From contig JAJZZD010000003.1 in NCBI GenBank assembly GCA_021797745.1, forward strand, positions 1-64,000: DNA of 64,000 nucleotides, given 5' to 3'. The first letter of the stretch is position 1. The number at the start of each line of letters is the position of its first letter. The notes below the pieces were generated by a model. That model had not been told where the DNA came from and searched no databases. It was given only the letters and a program-made list of their open reading frames with translations. Of this stretch, positions 8,911-19,119 are shown in pieces. Position numbers and translations under genes: made by a program. The stretch comes from Microcaldota archaeon. Its GTDB lineage: Archaea > Micrarchaeota > Micrarchaeia > Micrarchaeales > CABMGC01.

Positions 8911-9899
8911 TGGCTGGCAAGAGCACTGGCGGCAAAAGGAAAAAGATTTTTGTCACCGGAGGAACCGGCAGGCTCGGAACTATGCTTCTCGAGAGGCTGG
9001 TGAGCAAGGGATACGAGGTAAGAACATTAGTCGTGAACGCAGAAAAGATAAGGAACTTGCCGGGCGGCACAATACCATTCATTGGCAACCTGACTGACAT
9101 ACATACTCTTGAAGACGCATGCGAAGGAGTAGATACCGTTTTCCATCTTGCGTCAATAATTACGCACGACCACGAGAAATCAAGCGACATAATGCGCGTC
9201 AACGTCGAAGGCACGAGAAAGCTTCTTGACGTGTGCAAGCGTGCAGGCGTAAAGAAAATAATATACACAAGCACTGTCGACGTTTACGGAAAGATAAGGC
9301 GCGGCATCCTTACTGAGGAATCTGAGCCAAGGCCAAGCGACGTATACGGCTACAGTAAGATGCTTGCTGAAAAGGAGATAGCGTCCAGCGGCATCGATTA
9401 CACCATATTTCGCATAGCGGCCATATATGGGCCTAGCTTCGCGACTTCTTTTTTCAAGCTGTTCCGAATAGTCAAAGAAGGAAAAGCAGTGATAATAGGC
9501 GGCGGCAAAAATCATCTTAGCCTTATACATATTGATGACGTAGTTGACGCGCTGGCAAGCAGCATCGGCAATCCTGCATGCAGGAACAGGGTATACAATC
9601 TGAGCGACGGCGAGATTTACACGCAGGAATTCCTGCTGAATCTTGCTGCTGAGATGCTGCACGTCAAGAAAGTGGACAGGCATGTGAGCAGCATCATAGT
9701 CAACATGCTGGCCAGGAAAAGAAACCTTGATAGCGACGAACTGAGATTCCTCACTTCCGACAGGGTTCTGGACATAAGCAGGGTGAGAGAGGACCTCGAT
9801 TTTTCACCGAAAGTTGACATAAGGGTCGGCGGCGGGGAGCTCGTGGACATGTTCCTCAGGCATGAGCCGAGGCTCAAGGCCGTGCCCGCGAACATGTGA
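8910..9899 (+). CDS. NAD-dependent epimerase/dehydratase (extended SDR)
   Basis: VTGGTGRLGTML, YTSTVDVYG, DVYGYSKMLAEK. Confidence 0.88.
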   Translation: MAGKSTGGKRKKIFVTGGTGRLGTMLLERLVSKGYEVRTLVVNAEKIRNLPGGTIPFIGNLTDIHTLEDACEGVDTVFHLASIITHDHEKSSDIMRVNVEGTRKLLDVCKRAGVKKIIYTSTVDVYGKIRRGILTEESEPRPSDVYGYSKMLAEKEIASSGIDYTIFRIAAIYGPSFATSFFKLFRIVKEGKAVIIGGGKNHLSLIHIDDVVDALASSIGNPACRNRVYNLSDGEIYTQEFLLNLAAEMLHVKKVDRHVSSIIVNMLARKRNLDSDELRFLTSDRVLDISRVREDLDFSPKVDIRVGGGELVDMFLRHEPRLKAVPANM

Positions 9900-9956
9900 A
9901 GCCTGTAGTGCCGACTATGCTTTTTAAGCTTGCGATATCTTAACTATTTAGCCATT

Positions 9957-9977
9957 CAATCCCGTAGCCAGGGATTG
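9957..9977 (+). promoter_or_regulatory. 5' leader hairpin upstream of GGGPS
   Basis: CAATCCC-gtagcca-GGGATTG, 7-bp perfect stem ending ~14 nt before the start codon. Confidence 0.5.
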
Positions 9978-9991
9978 CATGCGGTGACTTC

Positions 9992-10789
9992 ATGTCGATA
10001 AAACCAGGAAAAGTGGAAAAATACATCAACGAAAAGCTCGAGGACAAGGGAGCGCTGTTATTTATGGTAATAGACCCGCTTGACTACAAAAACAAAGACG
10101 ACGCTGTGAAGGCAGGAATAGGCTGCGCCAGTGGCGGAGCAGACGTGATACTTGTAGGAGGAAGCGTCGGGGTCCAGGGAGAGCTCCTAGATTACGTGGC
10201 AAAGGAGATAAAAAGCGGCATAAGCGACATACCGCTCGTTCTGTTTCCCGGCAACATAGCCACGATTTCGTCGCATGCAGACGCGATATACTTCATGTCA
10301 ATGCTAAACGCGAGAAATCCTTACTGGATCGTCCAGGCTCAGATGCTGTCAGCGCCCACAATAAGGCAGCTTGGCGTCGAGCCGCTGCCTGTAGGATACA
10401 TAGTAGTGAAGCCTGGAGGCACAGTGGGCTGGGTCGGCGACGCGAACCTAGTTCCTAGGGAAAAACCCAGGATAGCGGCAGGATTGGCACTTGCAGGAGA
10501 ATATCTTGGAAACCGGCTCATAGTCACAGACGTAGGCTCCAATCCTAAGCTTCAGGGCTTTGGGCCCGTGCCCACTGAAATGGTACGAGAAGTGAAGAAG
10601 GCGATAAGCGTCCCGTACATAGTCGCAGGCGGAATATCCGCGACAAAAGACGTGCATGAGATACTTGGCAGCGGAGCCGACATAGTGCAGATAGGGACTG
10701 CGATAGAGAACAAGGACAACGTAAAGAACATAGTTAGTTCTCTTTCAGAGGCGGTAAAAGAAGAAGGCGCGAAGAAGCTTAGGAAGTAA
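9992..10789 (+). CDS. Geranylgeranylglyceryl phosphate synthase
   Basis: LFMVIDPLDYK, LVGGSVGVQ, LVLFPGN, YIVVKPGGTVGWVG, YIVAGGIS. Confidence 0.9.
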   Translation: MSIKPGKVEKYINEKLEDKGALLFMVIDPLDYKNKDDAVKAGIGCASGGADVILVGGSVGVQGELLDYVAKEIKSGISDIPLVLFPGNIATISSHADAIYFMSMLNARNPYWIVQAQMLSAPTIRQLGVEPLPVGYIVVKPGGTVGWVGDANLVPREKPRIAAGLALAGEYLGNRLIVTDVGSNPKLQGFGPVPTEMVREVKKAISVPYIVAGGISATKDVHEILGSGADIVQIGTAIENKDNVKNIVSSLSEAVKEEGAKKLRK

Positions 10790-10824
10790 AACAGGAAAAC
10801 ATACTGAATCAAAAGGAAATTTAG

Positions 10825-11937
10825 ATGCGAAACATAAGTGCGCCGGAAATTTTTGTGCTGGTCAGCGAGCTTAAGGAAAAAGTAGTGGGAAAGCGCGTAA
10901 AGAATTTCTACGAGATCCAGAAAGATTCATTTGAAATGGTGCTCGAAGGCAGCGAGCACACCACCATATACATAAACCTGCTTAGAGCCATATGCGAAAC
11001 AAAGTTCAGGGAGAAGCAGGAAAAATCGAATTCAGCCACAAATTTCGCCCTGTCTATAAGGAAATTCGTAAACGGCGCAATGATAGTCCGCTTCGCGCAG
11101 CATAATGGCGACAGGATAGTGGAAATTGAAATGTCGAACGGGACAAAACTCATGATAGAAATGTTTCCTGAAGGAAACTTGATAGTTACAAATGAAAACT
11201 ACGTGATTCAGGATGCGTACAGAAAGGAGGAATTCAAGGACAGGAAGATAATACCGAACCAGATTTACAAGTTCCCGAAGAACAGCGCGCTGCCATTCGG
11301 CGAGATAGATGAAGAGCATGTAGACGCTGCCATGCGCGAAGTGGAGAAAAGCAGCACCAAGCTCATCGTAGCGCTTGCCAAATACTTCAATTTCGGTCCC
11401 ATGTATCTTGAGAACGTGATACTTCATGCTAATCTTAATCCAAATGCGCCGGCCAGCGAGATAAAAAATGATGAGCATGCATTGCATGCGCTTGAAAGCG
11501 GCATAGAGCATTTTTCAGGACTTCTGAAAAGCAAAGAATTCGTACTCTATCTGAAAGACGGCGTGCCATTCGATTTTTCCATAATGCCTATTAAAAAGTA
11601 CGCAGAGCTGGAATACCAGCATTTTGATTCGCTTGGCTCGCTTCTCGACAATGCATATGTTGAAGAAAGAAGCAAAACAATAGACAAGGCAAAAGAAAGG
11701 AAAATAAACGAGCTGAAGTCGAGCGTAGAAAAGCAGGTATTGCTGCAGAAGGAGATGCACGAAAAGTCCCTAAAATACAGGGAAGCAGGCAAGAAGATTT
11801 TCGAGCACATGCACGACGTAAACTTGATTATAGAAAGTATGAAAAAAGGGAAAGAGACAGTAAATGAATCGGGAAAGGTTAAGCTAAAAAGCATTGACAA
11901 AAAGAATAAAACGATAAAAATAGAGATTGAAGACTGA
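10825..11937 (+). CDS. NFACT-family protein (RqcH-like, N-terminal part of family)
   Basis: N-terminal FbpA/NFACT-N pattern (VLVSELKEKVVGKRVKNFYEIQKDSFEMVL…) and coiled coil. Confidence 0.7.
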   Translation: MRNISAPEIFVLVSELKEKVVGKRVKNFYEIQKDSFEMVLEGSEHTTIYINLLRAICETKFREKQEKSNSATNFALSIRKFVNGAMIVRFAQHNGDRIVEIEMSNGTKLMIEMFPEGNLIVTNENYVIQDAYRKEEFKDRKIIPNQIYKFPKNSALPFGEIDEEHVDAAMREVEKSSTKLIVALAKYFNFGPMYLENVILHANLNPNAPASEIKNDEHALHALESGIEHFSGLLKSKEFVLYLKDGVPFDFSIMPIKKYAELEYQHFDSLGSLLDNAYVEERSKTIDKAKERKINELKSSVEKQVLLQKEMHEKSLKYREAGKKIFEHMHDVNLIIESMKKGKETVNESGKVKLKSIDKKNKTIKIEIED

Positions 11938-11961
11938 GAATGCCGAGTGGCCATTGCCATC

Positions 11962-13185
11962 TTATTTGTTCCCTTCACGCAAGAAATACACTACTGCAGC
12001 GGCATAAAAAAGTGCCATCCCGCCACTCAGCCACATAACTGACGCAAAGCTTACTAGGATTGCCAAAGCCGCAGTGCCGTAAAGCCATTCCTTTTTAGGT
12101 ATTGGATTTTCGAGTTTGAGCCTTTTCGAAATCAGTTTTGTCCAAAACTTGGCGATAAGTACCGAGACGGCCACGAGGAAAATGGAGCTGAACACAACGT
12201 GCAGATATTCAGGCACAAATATGGTATTCGTGCCGGAAACGTACAGCAAGCTTCCATCACTGGCAAGATAGCTGAAATAGTTTGCGACGCCAATTCCTCC
12301 TACTGACTCAGGATATGGCGATGCGTAAAAGTTGTTGGAAGACAGCAAATAAACAACTCCTCCTGTCAATATATGCGTGCCATTGAACGTTACATATGAA
12401 GTTAACATGTTGTTGCCATAACTATCCATTGCGGTTATTCCGGCAAAAACTAAGGCGATCAATATGCTAGCTAATACTATGGAAACTACAGCGGGGTAAA
12501 GGAACGGTATGGGTATGCGTTTGCCGCTTCCGTTAACCAATTTTGCTACTGCCTTGGTTTGCGACTTGAAAGACTTGAAAATTTCATAGCCAATTGCAAA
12601 AACAAGTATTGTGAGTATGACTGTGAAAAAGTCCAGTGTTGCATTCGGTATTGCCTGCACGCCTCCATTGCTCAAGTCGGTAACTGCCGCACCGAGCTGC
12701 AGAAGCACGCCCTGCATGAAAAGGAATGCAAAGAATGCTATCATGAACAAATTTATTCCCGATATTATGCTGTTCTTGAGCGAGTAGTAATCCAGGAATA
12801 CAATCACACCACCAAAGATTGTCAGCTGGATTGCAACCAACGGCGCGTATGGAGCAAGAACAATAATCCGTGACGAAAAGGCCGCAGACACTGAAAGCAG
12901 AAACATGACAGCCAACACAGTCAGGTTTCTTTTGTCCCAAAAATGCAAGCTTTCCTTGCTCTGCTCTTTTCCTACATAACCTAAACCGTAGAAAAGCAGT
13001 GCAAACATGCTGACAATAAGAATGGCAGCGAAACCCTCCTCACCCAGCGAAAGCTGCAGGATGGGAAAAACTAAGCTTCCGAATGGAGCTACGACAAATA
13101 ACACGAATGCAGTTATGGTAACTGCTATCGCAATTATCATCTTCCTATCTGAAAGCACTTTGCTAAAATCAATGAAATCAGACAT
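11962..13185 (-). CDS. Polytopic membrane protein, unknown function
   Basis: Multiple hydrophobic helices; start chosen at MSDFIDFSKV inside the longer ORF. Confidence 0.6.
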   Translation of the reverse strand: MSDFIDFSKVLSDRKMIIAIAVTITAFVLFVVAPFGSLVFPILQLSLGEEGFAAILIVSMFALLFYGLGYVGKEQSKESLHFWDKRNLTVLAVMFLLSVSAAFSSRIIVLAPYAPLVAIQLTIFGGVIVFLDYYSLKNSIISGINLFMIAFFAFLFMQGVLLQLGAAVTDLSNGGVQAIPNATLDFFTVILTILVFAIGYEIFKSFKSQTKAVAKLVNGSGKRIPIPFLYPAVVSIVLASILIALVFAGITAMDSYGNNMLTSYVTFNGTHILTGGVVYLLSSNNFYASPYPESVGGIGVANYFSYLASDGSLLYVSGTNTIFVPEYLHVVFSSIFLVAVSVLIAKFWTKLISKRLKLENPIPKKEWLYGTAALAILVSFASVMWLSGGMALFYAAAVVYFLREGNK

Positions 13186-13302
13186 GTCAATTCCATATTT
13201 CCAATAGATTTGATTTGCATGCACAGTATTTAAAGGCTCCGCGGCGCGGCAAAACCTAATGATATATAAGCAGTATGCATAATAACGTATCGAAAGATTT
13301 TC

Positions 13303-14202
13303 ATGCCTCAAATTGTAAAAGTAATCGCACTGGGCACGAGCGGCTCCACGCCGACAAAGGAACGGCAGATGCCAAGCTTCGCTTTCATATACGACGGCGA
13401 CGTCCTTCTGTTTGACTGCGGCGAAGGCACGCAGATGCAGATGCTTAAATATGGAATAAATCTGTCAAAGGTCAAGGCCATATTTGTTAGTCATGCCCAC
13501 GGAGACCATACAATTGGCATAGCAGGTCTTGTGAGGTCGCTTGCCATGACGTCAAGAAAGGAGCCCTTGCAGATATTCGTGCCAAAGGGCTACGAGCGCG
13601 TAATAAAAAGCCTCCTCGTATTCGACAGGGCAATACTTAACTATCCTATTATCGTAACAGGAGTGAGTACAGGAACGATTTACAAGACAAAGTCATATAC
13701 AGTGAGAGCATTCAGACTCAATCACACCATACTTGACTACGGATACGTGTTCCAGGAAAACCCAAAGAGGAGGTTCATAGAAAAGAAGGCGAAGAAATCC
13801 GGAATAAGAAACGAAATGTTCTCGCTTCTGCAGAAAAAAGGAAAAATAAAGGTAAATGGGAAAACAATAACCCTAAACAGCGTCACTTTGCTACAAAATG
13901 GCAAGAAAATAGTCTACGCAACTGACACGCGGCCTGCAAAGATTACTGAGATTGAATCGAAGGGCGCCGACCTGCTGATACACGAATCGGCGTACACTGA
14001 AAACGAGAAAAAGCTTGCGATAGAAAGAAAACACAGCACAGCCAAAGAGGCTGCGCTTGTGGCAAGGCACGCAAAGGTAAAAATGCTTCTTCTTACGCAC
14101 ATCAGTGCAAGGCACAGGACAGATGAAAATATATTAAAAGAGGCAAGAAGCATATTCAAGGGAACGGTTGTGGCAAAGGACGGCTACACAATAACAGTAT
14201 GA
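13303..14202 (+). CDS. rnz: Ribonuclease Z
   Basis: FVSHAHGDHTIGIAG metallo-beta-lactamase motif, LTHISARH. Confidence 0.9.
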   Translation: MPQIVKVIALGTSGSTPTKERQMPSFAFIYDGDVLLFDCGEGTQMQMLKYGINLSKVKAIFVSHAHGDHTIGIAGLVRSLAMTSRKEPLQIFVPKGYERVIKSLLVFDRAILNYPIIVTGVSTGTIYKTKSYTVRAFRLNHTILDYGYVFQENPKRRFIEKKAKKSGIRNEMFSLLQKKGKIKVNGKTITLNSVTLLQNGKKIVYATDTRPAKITEIESKGADLLIHESAYTENEKKLAIERKHSTAKEAALVARHAKVKMLLLTHISARHRTDENILKEARSIFKGTVVAKDGYTITV

Positions 14203-14213
14203 GCGCGCTTTGC

Positions 14214-14284
14214 GGAGGCATCGTCTAATGGTAGGACGGCAGATTGACATTCTGCAAGCCGGAGTCCGATTCTCCGTGCCTCCA
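14214..14284 (+). tRNA. tRNA-Val(GAC)
   Basis: GGAGGCA/TGCCTCC acceptor, GCAGA-TTGACAT-TCTGC anticodon arm. Confidence 0.92.
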
Positions 14285-14350
14285 TCTAAACTTCTTCATT
14301 GACTGCATGCAAAACGATTTATAGCTGTTCTGGCATATTTACTGGATATT

Positions 14351-14932
14351 ATGCAAGACATTAAACTTAATCCCGAGAAGACCGCGCTCGTCGTAATAGA
14401 CATGCAGAAAGGCATTGCGAATCTAGGAAGAAAGCTTGAACCTTATGCTGCCGATACTGTGATAAAAAACGTAAAGCTGCTTGTCGACAAATTCCGCGAC
14501 ACCGGTGCTAAGGTATTTTTGGTTCATGTTACTGGGACTGACGGAAAGGACATGCTTAAGCCTATCGTCGACGAGCAAGCTGCATGGGCCTCGGCTCCAC
14601 GGGCCGCTGACTGGTCTGATTTTGTTGAAGATATTAAGCCTACAGATAACGATATCATAATCACAAAGCGGCAATGGGGTGCTTTCTACGGAACCGAGCT
14701 AGACCTCCAGCTCAGGAGGAGGGAAATAAACACAATAGTGCTGTGCGGCATATCAACGAATATAGGTGTGGAGACAACAGCAAGGGAGGCTTACCAACTT
14801 GGCTACAACCAGATATTCGCTGAAGATGCGATGTCGGCGATGACCGCCGAAGAGCACGAGAACACTAAGAAATACATATTTGTCCGGATAGGTTTGATAC
14901 GCTCGACAGAACAGATACTGAACATATTCTGA
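14351..14932 (+). CDS. Isochorismatase-like cysteine hydrolase
   Basis: ALVVIDMQKGI, VLCGISTNIGVETTAREAY. Confidence 0.88.
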   Translation: MQDIKLNPEKTALVVIDMQKGIANLGRKLEPYAADTVIKNVKLLVDKFRDTGAKVFLVHVTGTDGKDMLKPIVDEQAAWASAPRAADWSDFVEDIKPTDNDIIITKRQWGAFYGTELDLQLRRREINTIVLCGISTNIGVETTAREAYQLGYNQIFAEDAMSAMTAEEHENTKKYIFVRIGLIRSTEQILNIF

Positions 14933-14956
14933 ATCCGTGGCTATCGGGGTTAACTT

Positions 14957-16045
14957 ATGGAAAGCACTGAAATGATGAAGCGCAAATTCATAGTTTACGC
15001 TTCAGCAGTGATTTTTCTTGCGCTCATAGCGCTTGTCGCCAACATTTTGACATCTTACTCGTCGCAATTGCAACGCTGCCAAAGCAATTCAGTGGCTGCC
15101 GATAGATATTCCTGCCTTTCGACGCTTGCGTTGCAGACCCGGAACACGAGCATCTGCGGCACTTTACCAGGTTCGAACGCGTCAAACTGCTATTTGAACA
15201 TCGCAGAATCTTCCCTGAATGCACATATTTGCAACAGCGTTAATAATTCTGCCAAGAGGTCATCGTGCATAGCGTATGTCGCCACGAATACAGGCTCCTA
15301 TGCAGAATGCTCAGGCATACAGGAACCGTACTTGTCAGATTGCGCATTCGCAGCGGCCACAAAATCCGATAATGCCTCTCTGTGCGGCAGCCTATCTTCA
15401 CCTATCAACAGCAGCGAATGCTATTCTATTGCCTACACGAGAACTGCGCTGGCTAAAAACATCTCAAGCTACTGTGCCTATGTTTCGACTGTTAACACGT
15501 CCCAAAACTCGATCGAGGTGAACTATGTAATGCAGAATGCCGGCAATGGGCCTGATTCCAGCAACGCACTAACGCTCCTTTACTTTTCAGCACCTGGGCT
15601 AAGGGCATCTTACAGCGCAAGAGACTACTGTTACCTTAATTTGGCGCTATCCAAGGAAAACTCGTCGCTTTGCAGCGACATCAGCAATGTGAATTTCCAG
15701 AACCTATGTTCTCAGCGCGTGTCCTCGCTTTCGGCTGGTCGCAACGTTACTGGCTTGACCAATCAGACGCTCAATTATACGCAGATGCTGCAAGCGTGTT
15801 CAGGGGTGAGTCAGTACCAGACGCTGTGCACCAACTCTGTGCTTCTGCTCGAAGCGACTAAAACGCTGAATGCAAGCATATGTGCGCAACTTTCGCAGAA
15901 TGTAAGCAACACTTGCTATTCCGACATAGCCGATACTGAAAAGAACGTCTCGCTTTGCTCGCGCATAAGCAATTCCACAGCTCAGCAAATATGCGCGTTC
16001 GGTGCCGCCAAGCAGTTAAATTCCAGCTCCGGATCTTCGAGTTGA
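14957..16045 (+). CDS. Secreted/anchored protein with tandem Cys-containing repeats
   Basis: N-terminal TM; recurring [SA]-x-C-x(2)-[LI]-…-C-Y-x(2)-[IL]-A units. Confidence 0.7.
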   Translation: MESTEMMKRKFIVYASAVIFLALIALVANILTSYSSQLQRCQSNSVAADRYSCLSTLALQTRNTSICGTLPGSNASNCYLNIAESSLNAHICNSVNNSAKRSSCIAYVATNTGSYAECSGIQEPYLSDCAFAAATKSDNASLCGSLSSPINSSECYSIAYTRTALAKNISSYCAYVSTVNTSQNSIEVNYVMQNAGNGPDSSNALTLLYFSAPGLRASYSARDYCYLNLALSKENSSLCSDISNVNFQNLCSQRVSSLSAGRNVTGLTNQTLNYTQMLQACSGVSQYQTLCTNSVLLLEATKTLNASICAQLSQNVSNTCYSDIADTEKNVSLCSRISNSTAQQICAFGAAKQLNSSSGSSS

Positions 16046-16049
16046 TTGA

Positions 16050-17471
16050 ATGTCATCCGTCGTCTCATGCATAAAACATACGCTTACGCCCAAATATTTT
16101 CTGATCACATCCGCTGGCGAAAACGCTGATCACGGCATAATATCAGAGGAATCAAACTACGACGCTATTTTCTCCCTCGGCGAAGTTTTTTCAATGCACG
16201 ATAAGAAAATCGTTTCAGGCAAGAACCAGAAAGAGCTGAAAAATTTTGATTTGGCAGCCGAAAAGCTTGCGCAGTCGCTTGTATCTAAAAAAATTTACAG
16301 GACGGGCGTGCAGGAATTAGACGCTGTGACTGAAAAGATGCACGCACTGCTGCAGAGCGCGGCGGCTCTGCTCATAAAAAAAATCATTTACTCTGCTCCT
16401 GTGCTTATACGGTTTCACAACGACATAGACGGTTCAAGCGGTGCCTATGCTGTTTATGGCGCGATAAACGCTCTGGTTAAAGGAAGTGGCGCGATGAATC
16501 ACGAACCAGAAATATCTTGGAGAATGCACCACAGCGTAGCGTATGCCAAAGAAGATGCGGAGAACGACATCCTGTTCGCCAGCACGTACGAATCGTTGGA
16601 GAAGCCCCTTTTGCTTGTGATCGACTTCGGCACGTCTGTCGAGAGCAATCCCGGAATAAGCGCCGCAAATGGCAAGTTCGACATAATCTGGCTGGATCAT
16701 CATCCGGTAATGAAGGAATTCGACAGGGGAGAGATTGGTATTTACATAAACCCGTGGCTGCACGGCGGTGACTCGAACTACACTGCAGGTTTTCTTGCAA
16801 GCGTGTTCTCGCATTACCTTGCAGACTCAGACACCAAGGACCTTGAGCAGGCTTCTTTCATCGGAGACTACAGCATATATTCAAATCCTACAGAAAGGAG
16901 CAAAGAACTTGCAGCTATTCTCGACCTGCTGACAAGCGACGTTAGGACTGCAGTCAGCACTAGCAGGGACCTTACGCCAGATATAATCGAGCGCGTGCTC
17001 ACAAACACCGAAAAAACAAGAGAACTGATAACTTACGCTAAGAACAGAGATGCCGAGCTTCTCGACCTTGGGATAAAAAGCGTAAAGAAATATGCAGCAG
17101 GCAGGGAAAACATATTCGTTGCCGATTTCGAGAAGATAAGAGGCGAAAAGCACGAGAGATACCCGCTGCCAGGCAGGTATGCATCGAAGCTACTTACAAA
17201 GATAGAGGAGCTAAACAGCGAGCCGTGCGTTCTTGTGATGCATTTTGGTCCATATATCTCCATAAGAACAAGCAAGAAAATGCCGATAAAGCTGGATGTG
17301 CTGAAGCTCATAGAAAGTATGAAGGCCGCCCATCCTGAGCGTATAGAAGCCGGCGGCGGCCACGCTAACGCGGCTAGCATAAAGTTCAGGAGCGAAGAGA
17401 ACAAAAATGCAGCGCTGAAGCTTCTTGTAGAAGAAATAAAAAAAAGTCTTAGCGCAAGTGCACAAGAATGA
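16050..17471 (+). CDS. DHH-family phosphoesterase (RecJ-like)
   Basis: FHNDIDGSSGAYAVYG, LLVIDFGTSVE, IWLDHHPV, AGGGHANAASIKF. Confidence 0.85.
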   Translation: MSSVVSCIKHTLTPKYFLITSAGENADHGIISEESNYDAIFSLGEVFSMHDKKIVSGKNQKELKNFDLAAEKLAQSLVSKKIYRTGVQELDAVTEKMHALLQSAAALLIKKIIYSAPVLIRFHNDIDGSSGAYAVYGAINALVKGSGAMNHEPEISWRMHHSVAYAKEDAENDILFASTYESLEKPLLLVIDFGTSVESNPGISAANGKFDIIWLDHHPVMKEFDRGEIGIYINPWLHGGDSNYTAGFLASVFSHYLADSDTKDLEQASFIGDYSIYSNPTERSKELAAILDLLTSDVRTAVSTSRDLTPDIIERVLTNTEKTRELITYAKNRDAELLDLGIKSVKKYAAGRENIFVADFEKIRGEKHERYPLPGRYASKLLTKIEELNSEPCVLVMHFGPYISIRTSKKMPIKLDVLKLIESMKAAHPERIEAGGGHANAASIKFRSEENKNAALKLLVEEIKKSLSASAQE

Positions 17472-17474
17472 TAT

Positions 17475-18377
17475 TCAGTACATCTGCTTAAGCCTTTTTA
17501 TCCTCTCGTCTATCGGAGGGTGCGTGGAAAACAGGTTTACAACAGCAGCCTTCGCATTCAGCGGATTTGAGAAGTACATCGAAGCGGTCATCTCGTTCGC
17601 CTTAGCAACAGGCTGTGCCTGCGGCTGCTTTGTGTAGTTTTTGATCTGCGTGAGCGCATTTGCAAGTGCTTCCGGGTCCCTTATCATCCTTGCCCCGTTT
17701 GCGTCAGCCATGTATTCCCTCTTCCTGGATATTGCGAGCCTGAGAAGCAGCGCAAAGAGAGGTGCGAGTAGCCCAAGTATTAGCGCAACCAGCACCAAAA
17801 TGCCACCGTTGTTTCTGTTGTTTCCAACTCCGCCAAAGAAGAATATGCTTCTTGCAAATGCTGCAATCAGTCCTATCACGCCCGCGAACACAACTGCTAT
17901 AAGCATGAACTTTATGTCGTTGTCATACACATGCGACATTTCGTGGGCGAGAACGCCCTGTAATTCGCGTTTGTCCATCGTCTGTAGAAGGCCGCTCGTT
18001 ACGGCTATAGACGCGTGCTTTTTGTTCCTACCTGTGGCGAACGCATTTGGATTAGGACTGTCTATGATGTAAATTTTTGGCGTGGGAACCTGCGCCGCAA
18101 GCGCAAGCCCGTTTACTTCCTCGTAAAGATAGTGATACTGTTTTTCATCAGCAGGTTTGGCTCCTGACATCTTTAGCACAAGCTTGTCACCGCCGAAGTA
18201 TACGAAAGCCGCGTACAAAGCCACCATTACTGCAACAATCGCCAGGCCTATGTAAGTGCTTCCAACGAAATACCATATGAAAAAGTAAATTATGCCAGTG
18301 AAAAACGCGAAGAAAACAAGCATAAGCAGCGTCGACTTAATCCTGTTTTTGTTTATCTCGTCAAAGAAGCTTGTCAT
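17475..18377 (-). CDS. htpX: HtpX-like zinc metalloprotease
   Basis: GVLAHEMSHVYDND, NAFATGRN. Confidence 0.92.
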   Translation of the reverse strand: MTSFFDEINKNRIKSTLLMLVFFAFFTGIIYFFIWYFVGSTYIGLAIVAVMVALYAAFVYFGGDKLVLKMSGAKPADEKQYHYLYEEVNGLALAAQVPTPKIYIIDSPNPNAFATGRNKKHASIAVTSGLLQTMDKRELQGVLAHEMSHVYDNDIKFMLIAVVFAGVIGLIAAFARSIFFFGGVGNNRNNGGILVLVALILGLLAPLFALLLRLAISRKREYMADANGARMIRDPEALANALTQIKNYTKQPQAQPVAKANEMTASMYFSNPLNAKAAVVNLFSTHPPIDERIKRLKQMY

Positions 18378-18405
18378 GCTTTATCGCCATAATTTCGTGG
18401 TTTAT

Positions 18406-19050
18406 TTACTTGCCTGATGGTTTATTCGGTTTTGCCTGTGTGCTATTTTGCTTGCCAGATGAGCTGTCATCCGACAAATCGCCGAAATCAACCTTGACCG
18501 GTTCCTGAGCAGCTGCCGGAGCTTCAAACCAATCATCCTGTTTGAATCCGAATATGCCTGCGAACACGTTTCCAGGGAAAGTCTGCACTGTGTTGTTGTA
18601 ATCCAATACGTAATCGTTGTACGATGTTCTAACAAAAGCTATCTTATCTTCTGTTTCTTCAAGCTGGTCCTGGAGGTCTTTGAAGTTTGCAGAAGCCTTC
18701 AGGTCGGGATAGTTCTCTGCAACTGCGAATATGCTCTTAAGAGCGTTGCTCAGCTGGTCGTTTGCCTTGAGCTTTGCCTGCGGCGACCCTGTCATTATCG
18801 AGCTCCTGAGCTTCGTGACGTTGAGCATGACGCTTTTTTCATATCTTGCGTAACCCTTCACAGTCTCGATGAGGTTGGGAATGAGGTCGTATCTCCTCTT
18901 GAGCTGAACGTCAATCTGCGCCCATGCGTTCTTCACCCTGTTCCTCTTCGAAACCAGGTTGTTGAACATGAAAATTACGAAAAGAAGTATAATCACTACG
19001 ACCGCTATTGCCGACCAACCAAAAAGACCCAAAAGAAGCAACTCTATCAT
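18406..19050 (-). CDS. lemA: LemA family protein
   Basis: N-terminal TM, NRVKNAWAQIDVQLKRRYDLIPNLIETVKGYARYEK. Confidence 0.92.
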   Translation of the reverse strand: MIELLLLGLFGWSAIAVVVIILLFVIFMFNNLVSKRNRVKNAWAQIDVQLKRRYDLIPNLIETVKGYARYEKSVMLNVTKLRSSIMTGSPQAKLKANDQLSNALKSIFAVAENYPDLKASANFKDLQDQLEETEDKIAFVRTSYNDYVLDYNNTVQTFPGNVFAGIFGFKQDDWFEAPAAAQEPVKVDFGDLSDDSSSGKQNSTQAKPNKPSGK

Positions 19051-19119
19051 ATATACACCAATAAAAATAACACGTAATTATGCTGCTGCAGAAATTTAAA
19101 CCTTTGCAGCTTGCAAGGC

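Noticed and set aside
9957-9977. Riboswitch upstream of GGGPS
   Set aside because: Only a single 7-bp hairpin is visible; no known aptamer pattern recognised.
8107-10789. PRODH-epimerase-GGGPS as a novel pathway operon
   Set aside because: Tight coupling exists only between the first two genes; GGGPS has its own leader, and functional linkage is unsupported.
11962-13311. Full-length 449-aa start for the membrane protein
   Set aside because: The first 42 residues overlap the RNase Z start and promoter; MSDFIDFSKV is a better start.
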